A stretch of 64,000 nucleotides of DNA, taken from contig NZ_KB890024.1 in NCBI RefSeq assembly GCF_000372965.1, forward strand, positions 248,001 to 312,000, read 5' to 3'. The stretch is from Hoeflea sp. 108 (GTDB taxonomy: Bacteria; Pseudomonadota; Alphaproteobacteria; Rhizobiales; Rhizobiaceae). The first letter of the stretch is position 1; each line of letters begins with the position of its first letter. A program made the position numbers and the translations under genes. This document shows positions 8,504 to 17,131 of this stretch, in pieces. Below the pieces are notes generated by a model, which saw nothing but the letters and a program-made list of their open reading frames with translations, had not been told where the DNA came from and did no database searches.

Positions 8504-9400
8504 ATGTTCGATCCGGTGCTCCTCCAGACATTCGTAGCCGTTGCCGGTTCGCGCAGTTTCACCGGTGCTGCGGTGCATCTGCGCCTCGGCCAGTCGACGG
8601 TCAGCCAGCACATCAGGCGCCTCGAGGTCAGCACCGGGCGCCGGCTGCTGGTGCGCGATACCCATTCGGTGATGCTGACGCCCGACGGCGAGGCGATGCT
8701 CGGTTTTGCCCGCTCGATCCTCGACGCCAACGAGCGCGCCCGCAGCTATCTGCAGGGCGCCCGGCTCAGCGGCCGCATCCGCTTCGGCGCGTCGGAGGAC
8801 TTTGTCACCACCCGGCTCGCCGACGTGCTGCACAAGTTCACCGAGCGGCACCCTTCCGTCGAGCTGGAGCTGACGGTGGCGCTGTCGAGCACGCTGTTCG
8901 ACCTGCTTGACGAGGGCTCGCTCGACCTCGTCATCGCCAAGCGCCGGGTCGGGCTCAGCCAGCAACGCGAGGCGCGCAGCGGCGTTGCCGTCCGCACCGA
9001 GCGGCTGGTCTGGGCGGCGCGCGATCCCTCCGTGGTCGAGCCCGGAAAACCCCTGCCGCTCATCCTGTTCTCGCGCCCCGGCATCACCCGCATCGCCGCC
9101 ATGGAGGCGCTCGACCGCAAGGGCATTCCCTGGCGCATCGTCTGCACCAGCGGCAGCCTGAGCGGCCTGCAGGCGGCGGCCCGCGCGGGCCTCGGCGTCA
9201 TGGTCCAGCCACGCAGCATGGTCTCGGCGGGGCTGATGGTGCTGCCGACGACACCACAGCTGCCGCAGCTCGAAGAGGTCGAGTTCATCCTCACCAGTGC
9301 GGCCAGCGAGCCCGCGGGCGTGGTGGCAGCGCTCGCCAAGGAGATCCTCGACCGCAACGCCCGCCAGGAATTCGAACTGCCGTTCCGCGAGGCGGTCTAG
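8504..9400 (+). CDS. LysR-family transcriptional regulator
   Basis: 298 residues. The N-terminal winged helix (residues 1-60) reads LLQTFVAVAGSRSFTGAA then RLGQSTVSQHIRRLE, the canonical LysR recognition helix. The periplasmic-binding-like effector domain starts near GRIRFGASEDF. It lies between the divergent SBF-like gene and a flavin monooxygenase gene 68 bases downstream, and probably regulates one or both. The palindromic site at 8413-8434 sits in its upstream region. The ligand is unknown. Confidence 0.9.
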   Translation: MFDPVLLQTFVAVAGSRSFTGAAVHLRLGQSTVSQHIRRLEVSTGRRLLVRDTHSVMLTPDGEAMLGFARSILDANERARSYLQGARLSGRIRFGASEDFVTTRLADVLHKFTERHPSVELELTVALSSTLFDLLDEGSLDLVIAKRRVGLSQQREARSGVAVRTERLVWAARDPSVVEPGKPLPLILFSRPGITRIAAMEALDRKGIPWRIVCTSGSLSGLQAAARAGLGVMVQPRSMVSAGLMVLPTTPQLPQLEEVEFILTSAASEPAGVVAALAKEILDRNARQEFELPFREAV

Positions 9401-9430
9401 GCAAGCCGGGCAGAAGAGAATCGCCAGCTA

Positions 9431-9451
9431 AATACTCAGTATACTGTTTAA
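9431..9451. promoter_or_regulatory. Possible shared-regulon operator copy 2
   Basis: Contains the perfect palindrome CAGTATACTG (9437-9446), which carries the same CAGTAT and GTATAC elements as the island operators but lacks the TTTGG/CCAAA arms. It lies 22 bases before the flavin monooxygenase start, overlapping a likely core promoter. Its membership of the regulon is weaker than that of the full-length sites. Confidence 0.4.
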
Positions 9452-9468
9452 AATGTTTGGAGAGCCGC

Positions 9469-10716
9469 ATGGACGTCGTCATCATTGGAGCAGGCATTGG
9501 CGGGCTGACGCTGGCCTTGATGCTGCAACGGGCCGGCATTTCTTTCCGCGTCTATGAAAGCGCCCAGGAGATCAGGCCGATCGGCGTCGGCATCTCCATC
9601 CTGCCGCATGCCAGCCGCGAACTGACCGAACTCGGCCTGCAGGACGCACTGGCCGAAGTTGCGGTTACCGCGCGCGAATCCTGCTTCTTCAACCGCTTCG
9701 GCCAGCTCGTCTACAAGGAGCCGGTGGGCACTTTTGCCGGCTACGATTATCCGCAGTTCCAGATACACAGGGGCGACCTGCAGCAGATACTCTATAACGC
9801 CCTCGTCGCGCGCGCCGGACCTGGTTGCGTCGTCACCGGCTGGAAATGTGTTGCCGTCGAGCAAAACAACACCGAGGCCGCCGCGCGCTTTGTCGACAGC
9901 CGCACCGGTGAGGATCGCCCGGCACAGCATGGCGCGGCCATCGTCGGCTGCGACGGCATCCACTCGCTGGTACGCCGCAAACTGGTGCCTGATGACGGCG
10001 CGCCGATCTATTCGGGCGTCAACATGTGGCGCGGCACGACATGGTGGAAACCTTATCTTACGGGCGCGTCCTATGTTCGCGCTGGTTGGCTGACTCACGG
10101 CAAGATGGTCATCTACCCGATCCGCAACAAGCTCGATGCCGAGGGCCGCCAGCTTATCAACTGGGTCGCCGAAATCGAGACATCAGACTATCACCAGCAG
10201 GACTGGAACCGCCGTGGCCGGCTCGACGATTTCATCCATGCCTTCGCCGACTGGAACTTCGATTTCCTAGACGTGCCCGGCCTCATCCGCGGCGCTGATG
10301 CGATCCTCGAATACCCGATGGTCGACAAGAACCCGCTGACGCGCTGGAGTTTTGGCCGCATCACCCTGCTCGGCGACGCGGCGCACCCCATGTATCCGCG
10401 CGGCTCCAACGGCGCCGGACAGGCGATCCTCGACGCCCGCGCTTTGGCCGACAGCTTTGCGGCGGGTGGCGACATATCGGGCGTGCTCAAGGCCTATGAG
10501 GACAAGCGGCTGGAGGCAACCGCAGCGGTCGTGCGCACCAATCGCACCACCCCGCCCGACGTCATCCTCAAGGAGGTCTATGAGCGCACCGGCGACCGGC
10601 CCTTTGTGCGGCTTGAAGATGTCATCAGCCAGGAGGAGCTGGCAACGCTGTCCAACAGCTACAAGAAGGTCGCCGGCTACGACAAGGCGACGGTGGCCGA
10701 GCGGCGGCGGGCGTGA
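9469..10716 (+). CDS. PhzS-like FAD-dependent monooxygenase
   Basis: 415-residue group A flavoprotein hydroxylase, using NAD(P)H and O2 to hydroxylate an aromatic or heteroaromatic substrate. It shows the FAD dinucleotide motif IIGAGIGG at the N-terminus and the second FAD motif GDAAHPMYPRGSNGAGQA. RPIGVGISILPHA, YPQFQIHRGDLQ and the MWRGTTWW segment resemble the phenazine hydroxylase PhzS family more than salicylate hydroxylases, by recollection. ATG 9469 has TTGGAGAG upstream. A possible copy of the island palindrome precedes it. No phenazine genes are present, so I do not assign phenazine chemistry. Confidence 0.85.
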   Translation: MDVVIIGAGIGGLTLALMLQRAGISFRVYESAQEIRPIGVGISILPHASRELTELGLQDALAEVAVTARESCFFNRFGQLVYKEPVGTFAGYDYPQFQIHRGDLQQILYNALVARAGPGCVVTGWKCVAVEQNNTEAAARFVDSRTGEDRPAQHGAAIVGCDGIHSLVRRKLVPDDGAPIYSGVNMWRGTTWWKPYLTGASYVRAGWLTHGKMVIYPIRNKLDAEGRQLINWVAEIETSDYHQQDWNRRGRLDDFIHAFADWNFDFLDVPGLIRGADAILEYPMVDKNPLTRWSFGRITLLGDAAHPMYPRGSNGAGQAILDARALADSFAAGGDISGVLKAYEDKRLEATAAVVRTNRTTPPDVILKEVYERTGDRPFVRLEDVISQEELATLSNSYKKVAGYDKATVAERRRA

Positions 10717-10727
10717 AGACGGGCTGC

Positions 10728-11091
10728 TCAGACCAGATAGCCGACTATTCTGGTCCTGCCGTCGTGCAGCTCGATCGGAAACTTGCCGATCGGGTCGAGC
10801 ACATCGGTCAGGTCGGCGTCGAATTCCATCCATTCGATGGACCGAAGTTCGACCGGCCCGTATTCGATGGTGTCGATGTAAGGCCAAGGGCAGCGCAGTT
10901 CAGGCGGAAAGCGCATCTGCCGCGCCAGCGGCATCAATGAATTCAACCGTCATGCCATGCACATCTTCGCGCGCAGCGCGCACGATAGCGACCAGTTTCC
11001 GCCACTTGGTGTCGGACATAAAAGCACGCGAAAAACCGGCTCTTGCGAGAGCACCAACAGCGGCTGGGTCGAGGATTTCTGGTCGTTTCAT
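10728..11091 (-). pseudogene. Small DUF6678-like protein, disrupted by a frame change
   Basis: Two minus-strand frames seem to be halves of one small protein. The first (ATG 11091 to stop 10900) carries FMSDTKWRKLVAIVRAARED and VEFIDA; the second, open through 10728, carries CPWPYIDTIEYGPVELRSIEW and ends RTRIVGYLV. KWRKL followed by a Y-D-x-I-E-Y-G-P and IEW pattern is what I recall from DUF6678, so a frameshift between about 10905 and 10940 is the simplest reading. Alternatives are a sequencing error or two overlapping genes with a TTG 10946 restart. It is convergent with the flavin monooxygenase. Function unknown. Confidence 0.45.
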
Positions 11092-11732
11092 GGCTGCAGC
11101 ATGACTTCGGGAATGAATAGCTGCAAAGGACCAGCTCGCTCGAATAGGTCAAGCTCATCGAAGCGGATGCGCCCGACTGCCGCCATCTTCTCCCGGTTCG
11201 GCGGGAGCTTGAGGCGGCCGTCTGGATCGTGACGGCAAAGCGTCCGATCGAATGGCGGAGGCCTGAGGGACGTTCATCTTAGGCAGTTGGAGCAAGTCGG
11301 GCCGGTGTAGTCTGATTTTCGTTGCGGATATGCAGATAAGAAAAAAGCGGGCAATGCCCGCTTCCCTCTGGCTCCTGAGACTTGCGCGCCGCCGGTACAT
11401 TCGTGGTCGACGTGCCATCAATCAGGGCAAATACGACGGTTCGCGGCAAAATCCAGCATCGTATCTCGATGAGCATCTCGCTCCGGCGAACCAGCCGATG
11501 AGCGTTATATGGCGCTTGCGAGGCGAAATGGCAAGTCCTCTTTTCCGCCATGGTTCAGCGGCCTTGATATCTACTCATTCGTGGATTATCTATTTTGGAT
11601 CGATCTTGCTGTCGAACTTTGTTCCGCGCGCTGATGCGCCTCTACGATCTTCCCCCTCAAAATCGAGTTTGAACGGTCGCCTCGCATATTGCTTGGTGAT
11701 TACTTTGTTGTATCGATTGAAAGGTTATCGTC
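11092..11732. other. Long intergenic region before cspA
   Basis: About 640 bases with no convincing gene. A short minus-strand frame ending at the start of the disrupted small gene (reading MAAVGRIRFDELDLFERAG) looks protein-like but is only about 32 codons from its first ATG, so it may be a remnant. A strong minus-strand terminator lies at 11341-11366. The right end must contain the cspA promoter and leader, which in this family is often long and structured. Confidence 0.5.
11341..11366 (-). terminator. Rho-independent terminator on the minus strand
   Basis: Read on the minus strand, AGCGGGCATTGCCCGCT forms a tight GC stem immediately followed by a run of six T. On the plus strand no T-run follows, so it terminates leftward transcription. 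No recognised minus-strand gene lies between it and cspA, so it may end a small RNA or an unrecognised short gene located at roughly 11370-11700. Confidence 0.7.
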
Positions 11733-11942
11733 ATGGCAACTGGAACCGTGAAGTTCTTTAACTCCACCAAGGGGTTCGGCTTCATTCAGCCCGACACCGG
11801 CGAACAGGATGTGTTCGTTCACATCTCGGCCGTTGAGCGTGCGGGTCTGCGCACGATCGTTGAAGGCCAGAAGCTCAGCTTCGACGTCGTTCGCGACAAC
11901 AGGACCGGCAAGAACGCAGCAGAGAACATCCAGGCTGCATAA
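11733..11942 (+). CDS. cspA: Cold-shock protein (CspA family)
   Basis: 69-residue single cold-shock domain, a nucleic-acid chaperone that melts RNA structure in the cytosol. The RNP1 motif KGFGFIQ and RNP2 motif VFVHISA are intact, and MATGTVKFFN is the standard N-terminus. AAAGGTTATCGTC upstream of ATG 11733 contains a short purine ribosome-binding site. Alphaproteobacteria carry several csp paralogues, so the exact orthologue is uncertain. A 74-residue lysine/alanine-rich gene follows in the same direction. Confidence 0.95.
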   Translation: MATGTVKFFNSTKGFGFIQPDTGEQDVFVHISAVERAGLRTIVEGQKLSFDVVRDNRTGKNAAENIQAA

Positions 11943-12061
11943 GGATCTGTCTCCGGCTATTGACCACGGATGTACTGGCAGTAGCCGTCGAGGCAATCTG
12001 GAGAAGGTCGCGAGCTCCCGGCCTCTTTCATTTTTTCGGGCCCATGCGGAAGGAGAATGCA

Positions 12062-12286
12062 ATGGCGGATCCCGTCAGTAAAGACAACCTTTTTGCGCCT
12101 GCCCCGAACAAGGCAGAAGCCAAGAGCGATGCAACCACACGGTTTGCAAAGCAGATCATCGACACCGAGGCCAAGGCGCGACAGGCCAAAACCGAGCGTC
12201 TACGCGCCGCGCGCATGGCCATGGTCCCGGCCCCGGAGGCGGAAACTGCGGTCAAGACCCGCAAGAAGGCCAAGCCTCGGATATAG
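12062..12286 (+). CDS. Small charged hypothetical protein downstream of cspA
   Basis: 74 residues, highly charged and alanine-rich, without a membrane segment or cysteine; the middle (FAKQIIDTEAKARQAKTERL) is predicted helical and the C-terminus is basic (KTRKKAKPRI). ATG 12062 follows AAGGAGAATGCA, a clear ribosome-binding site, which supports a real gene. I do not recognise a family with a known role, though short genes like this commonly follow csp genes in rhizobia. A nucleic-acid-binding role is only a guess from its basic tail. Confidence 0.65.
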   Translation: MADPVSKDNLFAPAPNKAEAKSDATTRFAKQIIDTEAKARQAKTERLRAARMAMVPAPEAETAVKTRKKAKPRI

Positions 12287-12518
12287 TCGCGCTCTTTCCG
12301 CCAACGGCCACAAGTCGCTTTGAGGCAGCAGAGCAGGATTAAGACAGCGGAATAGTCGATCGCCTCTTCTGCGAGAAGTTGCTTATCGCAATGTTGCCGT
12401 AAGACTTCAGGTCTATCGGAAAGCGCTGTTGCACATCGGTTTTGACTGGATCGCGTGCCTCGGCGGCATCGAAATTCTTGCTGCCTGGCTTCGCGACCCT
12501 GGTGAGGGAGCATGCTGG

Positions 12519-13157
12519 ATGAGCATTTCGAGCGACGCCCGCTTCTGGGACCGGACCTCGAGGAAATATGCCAGGTCTGCGGTTGCCGATCAGGACGGCT
12601 ACCAGCGCACCCTGGATCGAACCCGCGCCCTGCTGGGCGCCACCGATCGGGTTCTGGAACTGGGATGCGGTACCGGAACAACGGCGATGCTGCTCGCTGC
12701 TGATGTGAAGCGTTACCTCGCCACCGACTTTTCGCCTGGCATGATCGACATCGCCGAGGAAAAGCATCGTAAGAACCCTGTATCGGGCCTCAAGTTCCTT
12801 ACCGCCGCCGCCGACTCGTCCGATCTGGAGGCGGGCCAGTTCGACGCGGTCCTCGGCTTCAACTATCTCCATCTGGTTCGCGATCTCTCCGGCACTTTGC
12901 TGCGCATCCATGCGCTGCTGTCGACCGATGGCCTGTTCATTTCCAAGACGCCCCGCCTTGGCGACATGAACCCGCTGATCCGGCTGGCGCTGTTGCCCGC
13001 CATGCGTGCCACCGGGCTTGCGCCGCACGCCGGCGCCTTCAGCACCGCTGCACTTGTTCAGCACATTTCGCAGGCCGGCTTCGACGTTCTCGCCACCGAA
13101 ATCCACTCGACGAGGGGCAACGACTTCAGGCCCTTCATCGTCGCGCTCAAGCGGTAG
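12519..13157 (+). CDS. SAM-dependent class I methyltransferase
   Basis: 212-residue Rossmann-fold methyltransferase. Motif I is VLELGCGTGTTAM, motif II is the acidic YLATDFSPGMIDIA, and a post-I FDAVLGFNYLHLV segment follows, all in the usual order and spacing. ATG 12519 (MSISSDARFWDRTSRKYA) is preceded by GTGAGGGAG. The N-terminal FWDRTSRKYA pattern is shared with many small-molecule methyltransferases. The gene stands alone between the csp region and the convergent isomerase gene. The acceptor substrate is unknown. Confidence 0.87.
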   Translation: MSISSDARFWDRTSRKYARSAVADQDGYQRTLDRTRALLGATDRVLELGCGTGTTAMLLAADVKRYLATDFSPGMIDIAEEKHRKNPVSGLKFLTAAADSSDLEAGQFDAVLGFNYLHLVRDLSGTLLRIHALLSTDGLFISKTPRLGDMNPLIRLALLPAMRATGLAPHAGAFSTAALVQHISQAGFDVLATEIHSTRGNDFRPFIVALKR

Positions 13158-13219
13158 CGGCGCCTAGAAGCATTTCTGCTTTTCTTCGAATCGCGGAAAC
13201 CCTCTGTCTCTTTGTTTTT

Positions 13220-13265
13220 GCGCAATTCCGGACGGAAAACCGCTGCGTGCTTTTCCTGGAATTGC
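13220..13265. repeat. Dispersed intergenic palindrome, copy A
   Basis: Near-perfect inverted repeat beginning GCGCAATTCCGGACGG and ending TTTTCCTGGAATTGC. The same element occurs in the opposite orientation at 27825-27871. It lies between convergent genes, where it could act as a transcript-end hairpin. It matches palindromes I recall as abundant in Mesorhizobium genomes. Confidence 0.75.
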
Positions 13266-13266
13266 T

Positions 13267-13908
13267 CTAGAACGCGTCTCCCTGCAGGCTCGGGTGGGCT
13301 ACCGCGAAGGCCGGCAGGGCTGCGGCAGAACCTGAGATCTCCACCGACAGCGGGAATGCGGAAAGATCGCAGTCGAAACGCCGGGCATTGGCCACCTGCG
13401 GCACCAGGCAGATGTCGGCGATGGTGATGGTATCGCCCAGGCAGTATCGGCCATGGCGGCCGGCCGACCTGAGCGTCGCCTCGAACGAGCGGAAGCCTTC
13501 CTCGATCCAGTGCCGGTACCACTCGTTGGTGTCGTCGTCGGAGAGCGTCCAGCGCGATTTCAGGTATTTCAGCACCCTGACATTGTTGAGCGGGTGGATG
13601 TCGCAGCCGATGACCTGGGCGAGGCCGCGGACGTAGGCGCGCCCGACCGGGTCGGCGGGCAGAAGCGGCGGCTCGGGATGGGTCTCGTCGAGATATTCGA
13701 GCACGGCGAGGCTTTGCGCGAAAACTTGGCCGTCCTCGACCAGCGCCGGCACCAGGCCTTGCGGGTTGAGCGCCATGTAGTCGGGAGTGCGGTGGTCCAT
13801 CCTCGGCAGGCTGACGAAGCGGGGCTCGTAGTCGAGTCCCTTGAGCGCCAGCGCGATGCGCAGCCGGTATGAGGTCGACGACCTGAAGAAGGTATGGAGC
13901 GAGCGCAT
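13267..13908 (-). CDS. maiA: Maleylacetoacetate isomerase-like GST (zeta class)
   Basis: 213-residue zeta-class glutathione transferase. The N-terminal FFRSSTSYRLRIALALKG segment contains the SSxxxxR(V/L)RIAL signature with the catalytic serine; LNPQGLVPALVEDG supplies the cis-proline site and QSLAVLEYLDE the gamma-glutamyl contact. Members isomerise maleylacetoacetate or maleylpyruvate with glutathione in aromatic catabolism. ATG 13908 follows 11 bases after the ABM-like gene, so the two probably form an operon under the divergent MarR regulator. No fumarylacetoacetase or ring-cleavage dioxygenase is adjacent, so the exact pathway is uncertain. Confidence 0.82.
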   Translation of the reverse strand: MRSLHTFFRSSTSYRLRIALALKGLDYEPRFVSLPRMDHRTPDYMALNPQGLVPALVEDGQVFAQSLAVLEYLDETHPEPPLLPADPVGRAYVRGLAQVIGCDIHPLNNVRVLKYLKSRWTLSDDDTNEWYRHWIEEGFRSFEATLRSAGRHGRYCLGDTITIADICLVPQVANARRFDCDLSAFPLSVEISGSAAALPAFAVAHPSLQGDAF

Positions 13909-13919
13909 CGCCGCGGCAG

Positions 13920-14288
13920 TCAGTTTGACGCGGCGTTGAGGATTTCGTCGGGCGTCGATGAGACGACCTCGACATATTTGGGCATGAACTTGCGGCCCTC
14001 GATCAGGCCGACGAAAGCCGGCTTGATTTCTTCGGCCAGCACCTTGCGGATCTTCGCGTGCTCGACGATGTCCGACCACTCGGCAATGAGGAAGAAGCGT
14101 TGCGGATCCTCGGTGTCGCGGCACAAGACGCCGTCCTTCACCTGGGCCCAGGATTTGTGCATCGGGTTGCCGTCCGAATAGTCGAATTCCTCGAACAGCT
14201 GGACGAATTCGTCCTCGCGTCCGGCCTCTACGCGGAAGTCGTAGATGTGAAGGAAGTTACCCTTCGTCGCCAGTGGTTCCTGCGCCAT
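13920..14288 (-). CDS. ABM-type dimeric alpha-beta barrel protein
   Basis: 122-residue protein resembling the antibiotic-biosynthesis-monooxygenase/EthD dimeric alpha-beta barrel superfamily: FLHIYDFRVEAGREDEFVQL at the start, the RFFLIAEWSD strand and a helix with IKPAFVGLIEG. Members are cofactor-free oxygenases, isomerases or ligand-binding accessory proteins. ATG 14288 follows AGGAGAG. It precedes the maleylacetoacetate isomerase-like gene by 11 bases and is divergent from the MarR gene, pointing to a small regulated aromatic or quinone-detoxification unit. The actual reaction is not predictable. Confidence 0.7.
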   Translation of the reverse strand: MAQEPLATKGNFLHIYDFRVEAGREDEFVQLFEEFDYSDGNPMHKSWAQVKDGVLCRDTEDPQRFFLIAEWSDIVEHAKIRKVLAEEIKPAFVGLIEGRKFMPKYVEVVSSTPDEILNAASN

Positions 14289-14338
14289 GGTGCTCTCCTT
14301 TTCCAGTGTTCCCAATAATCATCAGTGTACCGCCTTTT

Positions 14339-14360
14339 ATTGCATGCGCAAGGCGCAATG
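14339..14360. promoter_or_regulatory. Possible MarR operator
   Basis: TGCGCAAGGCGCA (14345-14357) is a palindrome in the region between the divergent ABM-like and MarR genes and sits within a wider set of TTGC/GCAA half-sites. MarR proteins typically bind such short palindromes in divergent promoters. This assignment is by position only. Confidence 0.3.
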
Positions 14361-14500
14361 CCTTGCTGGGAAAGGGATTCGCAGCCGTCGGCTTGCCTTC
14401 GATCGGCCTGTTACTTCGCTGAAAATATGCGGCGGTACCGCTCTTTCCCGCCGATCGGGCAAGAGCTAGACATTGGGTAATCGCAAGCGAGGGAAAAAGC

Positions 14501-15058
14501 GTGGCAGCCAAGTCGGCAAAGACGACAGGGACACGGAAAAAGGCGGCGGCCGAGCCGCACCAGCCAAATCCCGAGTTGCAGCAGCTCATCGAAAGGCTGC
14601 CATTGTGGAAGCGGCCGGGCTATCTCATCCGCCGGCTGCACCAGGTGCACTACGCCCTGTTTTTCGAGGAATGCGAGGGCTTCGGCATCACCCCGGTGCA
14701 ATACGGGCTGCTGACCATCCTCTCCGGCAATCCCGATTCTGACCAGATCTCCCTTGCCCAGGCGCTCGGCATCGACCGCACCAATGTCGCCGACGTGCTG
14801 TCACGGCTGGCCCAGCGCGGGCTTATCGAGCGCACCCGCAGCACCGAAGACAAGCGCATGGTGCTGGCGCGGCTGACCGCCGAAGGGGAAAAGCTTGTGG
14901 CGGCCATGCACCCGGCGATGAGCCGTGCCCAGGACAGGCTGCTCGACACGCTTGCTGACAAGGAACGCGAGGCGTTCCTGTCGACGCTGATCAAGTTGCT
15001 CGAGGCCAACAACAAATATGGCCGGGCGGCCCTTGCCACCGCCAAGTTCGGCGACTGA
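14501..15058 (+). CDS. MarR-family transcriptional regulator
   Basis: 185 residues with a lysine/alanine-rich N-terminal extension of about 30 residues, then a winged-helix MarR domain: ISLAQALGIDRTNVADVLSRL is the recognition region and RTRSTEDKRMVLARLTAEG the beta-wing with the family DxRxxxLxLT-like pattern. The start is GTG 14501, with GAGGGA upstream. It is divergent from the ABM-like/isomerase pair and is their likely repressor, responding to a phenolic or similar ligand. It is convergent with the peptide ABC operon. Confidence 0.88.
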   Translation: MAAKSAKTTGTRKKAAAEPHQPNPELQQLIERLPLWKRPGYLIRRLHQVHYALFFEECEGFGITPVQYGLLTILSGNPDSDQISLAQALGIDRTNVADVLSRLAQRGLIERTRSTEDKRMVLARLTAEGEKLVAAMHPAMSRAQDRLLDTLADKEREAFLSTLIKLLEANNKYGRAALATAKFGD

Positions 15059-15088
15059 CCGACAGTCATTGGTTGCTGTCCGCGCGAC

Positions 15089-16090
15089 CTACCGGTTCCA
15101 GCAGGCGACGAGATGGCCGGGCGAGCGCTCCGACAGCTTGGGCGCTTCCTTGCGGCACTGGTCCGACGCCAACGGGCAGCGCGTCGAGAAGCGGCAGCCG
15201 GGCGGCGGGTTGACCAGGTCGGGAATCTCGCCGCCATAGACGATGCGCTTGCGCTGGCGCTGGGTGCGCGGATCGGGCACCGGCACTGCCGACAGAAGCG
15301 CCTCGGTATAGGGATGGATAGGATGATCGTAGAGATCGTCCCGGTCGGCGATCTCGACCATGCGCCCGGCATAGAGGATCGCCACCCGATGCGAGATGTG
15401 GCGAACGACGGAGAGATCGTGGGCGATGAACAGGTAGCTCAGGCCCAACTCCCGCTGCAGGTCCTGCATCAGGTTTACCACCTGCGCCCGCACCGACACG
15501 TCGAGCGCCGACACCGGCTCGTCGGCAACGATGAACTCGGGCTGCAACGCCAGCGCCCGGGCGATGCCGATGCGCTGACGCTGCCCCCCGGAAAAAGCGT
15601 GCGGAAAGCGGTCATGCGCATCTGCCGGCAGGCCGACGACGCGCAGCAGTTCGGTGATGCGGTCGCGCGCCTCGTCGACATGGCGCACCAGCCCGTGCAC
15701 CAGCAGCGGTTCGGCGACGAGGTCGATCACCCGCATGCGCGGATTCAGGCTGGAATACGGATCCTGGAACACCAGCTGCATGTTGCGGCGGAGCTTTCGC
15801 AGCGCCTCACCCTTGGTGTTGGTGATGTCCTTGCCCTGGAAGACGATCTTGCCAGACGACGCCCTGATGCGGCGCAGCACGGCGCGGCCGGTGGTGGTCT
15901 TGCCGGAGCCGGATTCGCCGACCAGCCCGAGCGTCTCGCCGGGCCTGAGGTCGAAGGAGATGTCTTCCAGCGCCTTGAACGCCTTGGGCCGCCCCCAGAA
16001 GCCTTGCGCGCCGGTTTCGTAGGTTACGTCGAGCCCCTGCACGCTGAGCAGCGGCGGTGCTGGCGGCTGGGCTGGCACGGGGTTGAGCAT
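15089..16090 (-). CDS. Peptide-type ABC importer ATPase (DppF/OppF-like)
   Basis: 333-residue ATP-binding subunit with Walker A GESGSGKTT, the signature FSGGQRQRIGIARAL, Walker B FIVADEPVSALD and switch HDL. The C-terminal oligopeptide-transporter extension with two cysteines (CRFSTRCPLASDQC) marks the Opp/Dpp subfamily, which can hold an iron-sulphur cluster in some members. It is the last gene of a five-gene operon whose other products are DppD-, DppC-, DppB- and DppA-like. It powers uptake of a peptide, opine or other amide-linked compound, probably for the catabolic island to the right. Confidence 0.93.
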   Translation of the reverse strand: MLNPVPAQPPAPPLLSVQGLDVTYETGAQGFWGRPKAFKALEDISFDLRPGETLGLVGESGSGKTTTGRAVLRRIRASSGKIVFQGKDITNTKGEALRKLRRNMQLVFQDPYSSLNPRMRVIDLVAEPLLVHGLVRHVDEARDRITELLRVVGLPADAHDRFPHAFSGGQRQRIGIARALALQPEFIVADEPVSALDVSVRAQVVNLMQDLQRELGLSYLFIAHDLSVVRHISHRVAILYAGRMVEIADRDDLYDHPIHPYTEALLSAVPVPDPRTQRQRKRIVYGGEIPDLVNPPPGCRFSTRCPLASDQCRKEAPKLSERSPGHLVACWNR

Positions 16091-16102
16091 CGATAATTCC
16101 TG

Positions 16103-17127
<1,025 letters not shown>

Positions 17128-17131
<4 letters not shown>

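Noticed and set aside
9469..10716. Assigning phenazine biosynthesis from the PhzS-like monooxygenase
   Set aside because: No phzA-G or phzM genes occur in the window; the resemblance supports only the enzyme family.
11279..11551. 90-codon minus-strand frame crossing the 11341 terminator
   Set aside because: It reads through the terminator hairpin, has no ribosome-binding site and no family resemblance; the region is better treated as non-coding or a small RNA.
11330..11761. Plus-strand frame overlapping the cspA start
   Set aside because: It is out of frame with cspA, overlaps its start and has a basic, low-information composition.
14318..14337. CATCAGTGTACC near the MarR gene as another island operator
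   Set aside because: Only a weak match to CAGTATACC with no palindromic partner.
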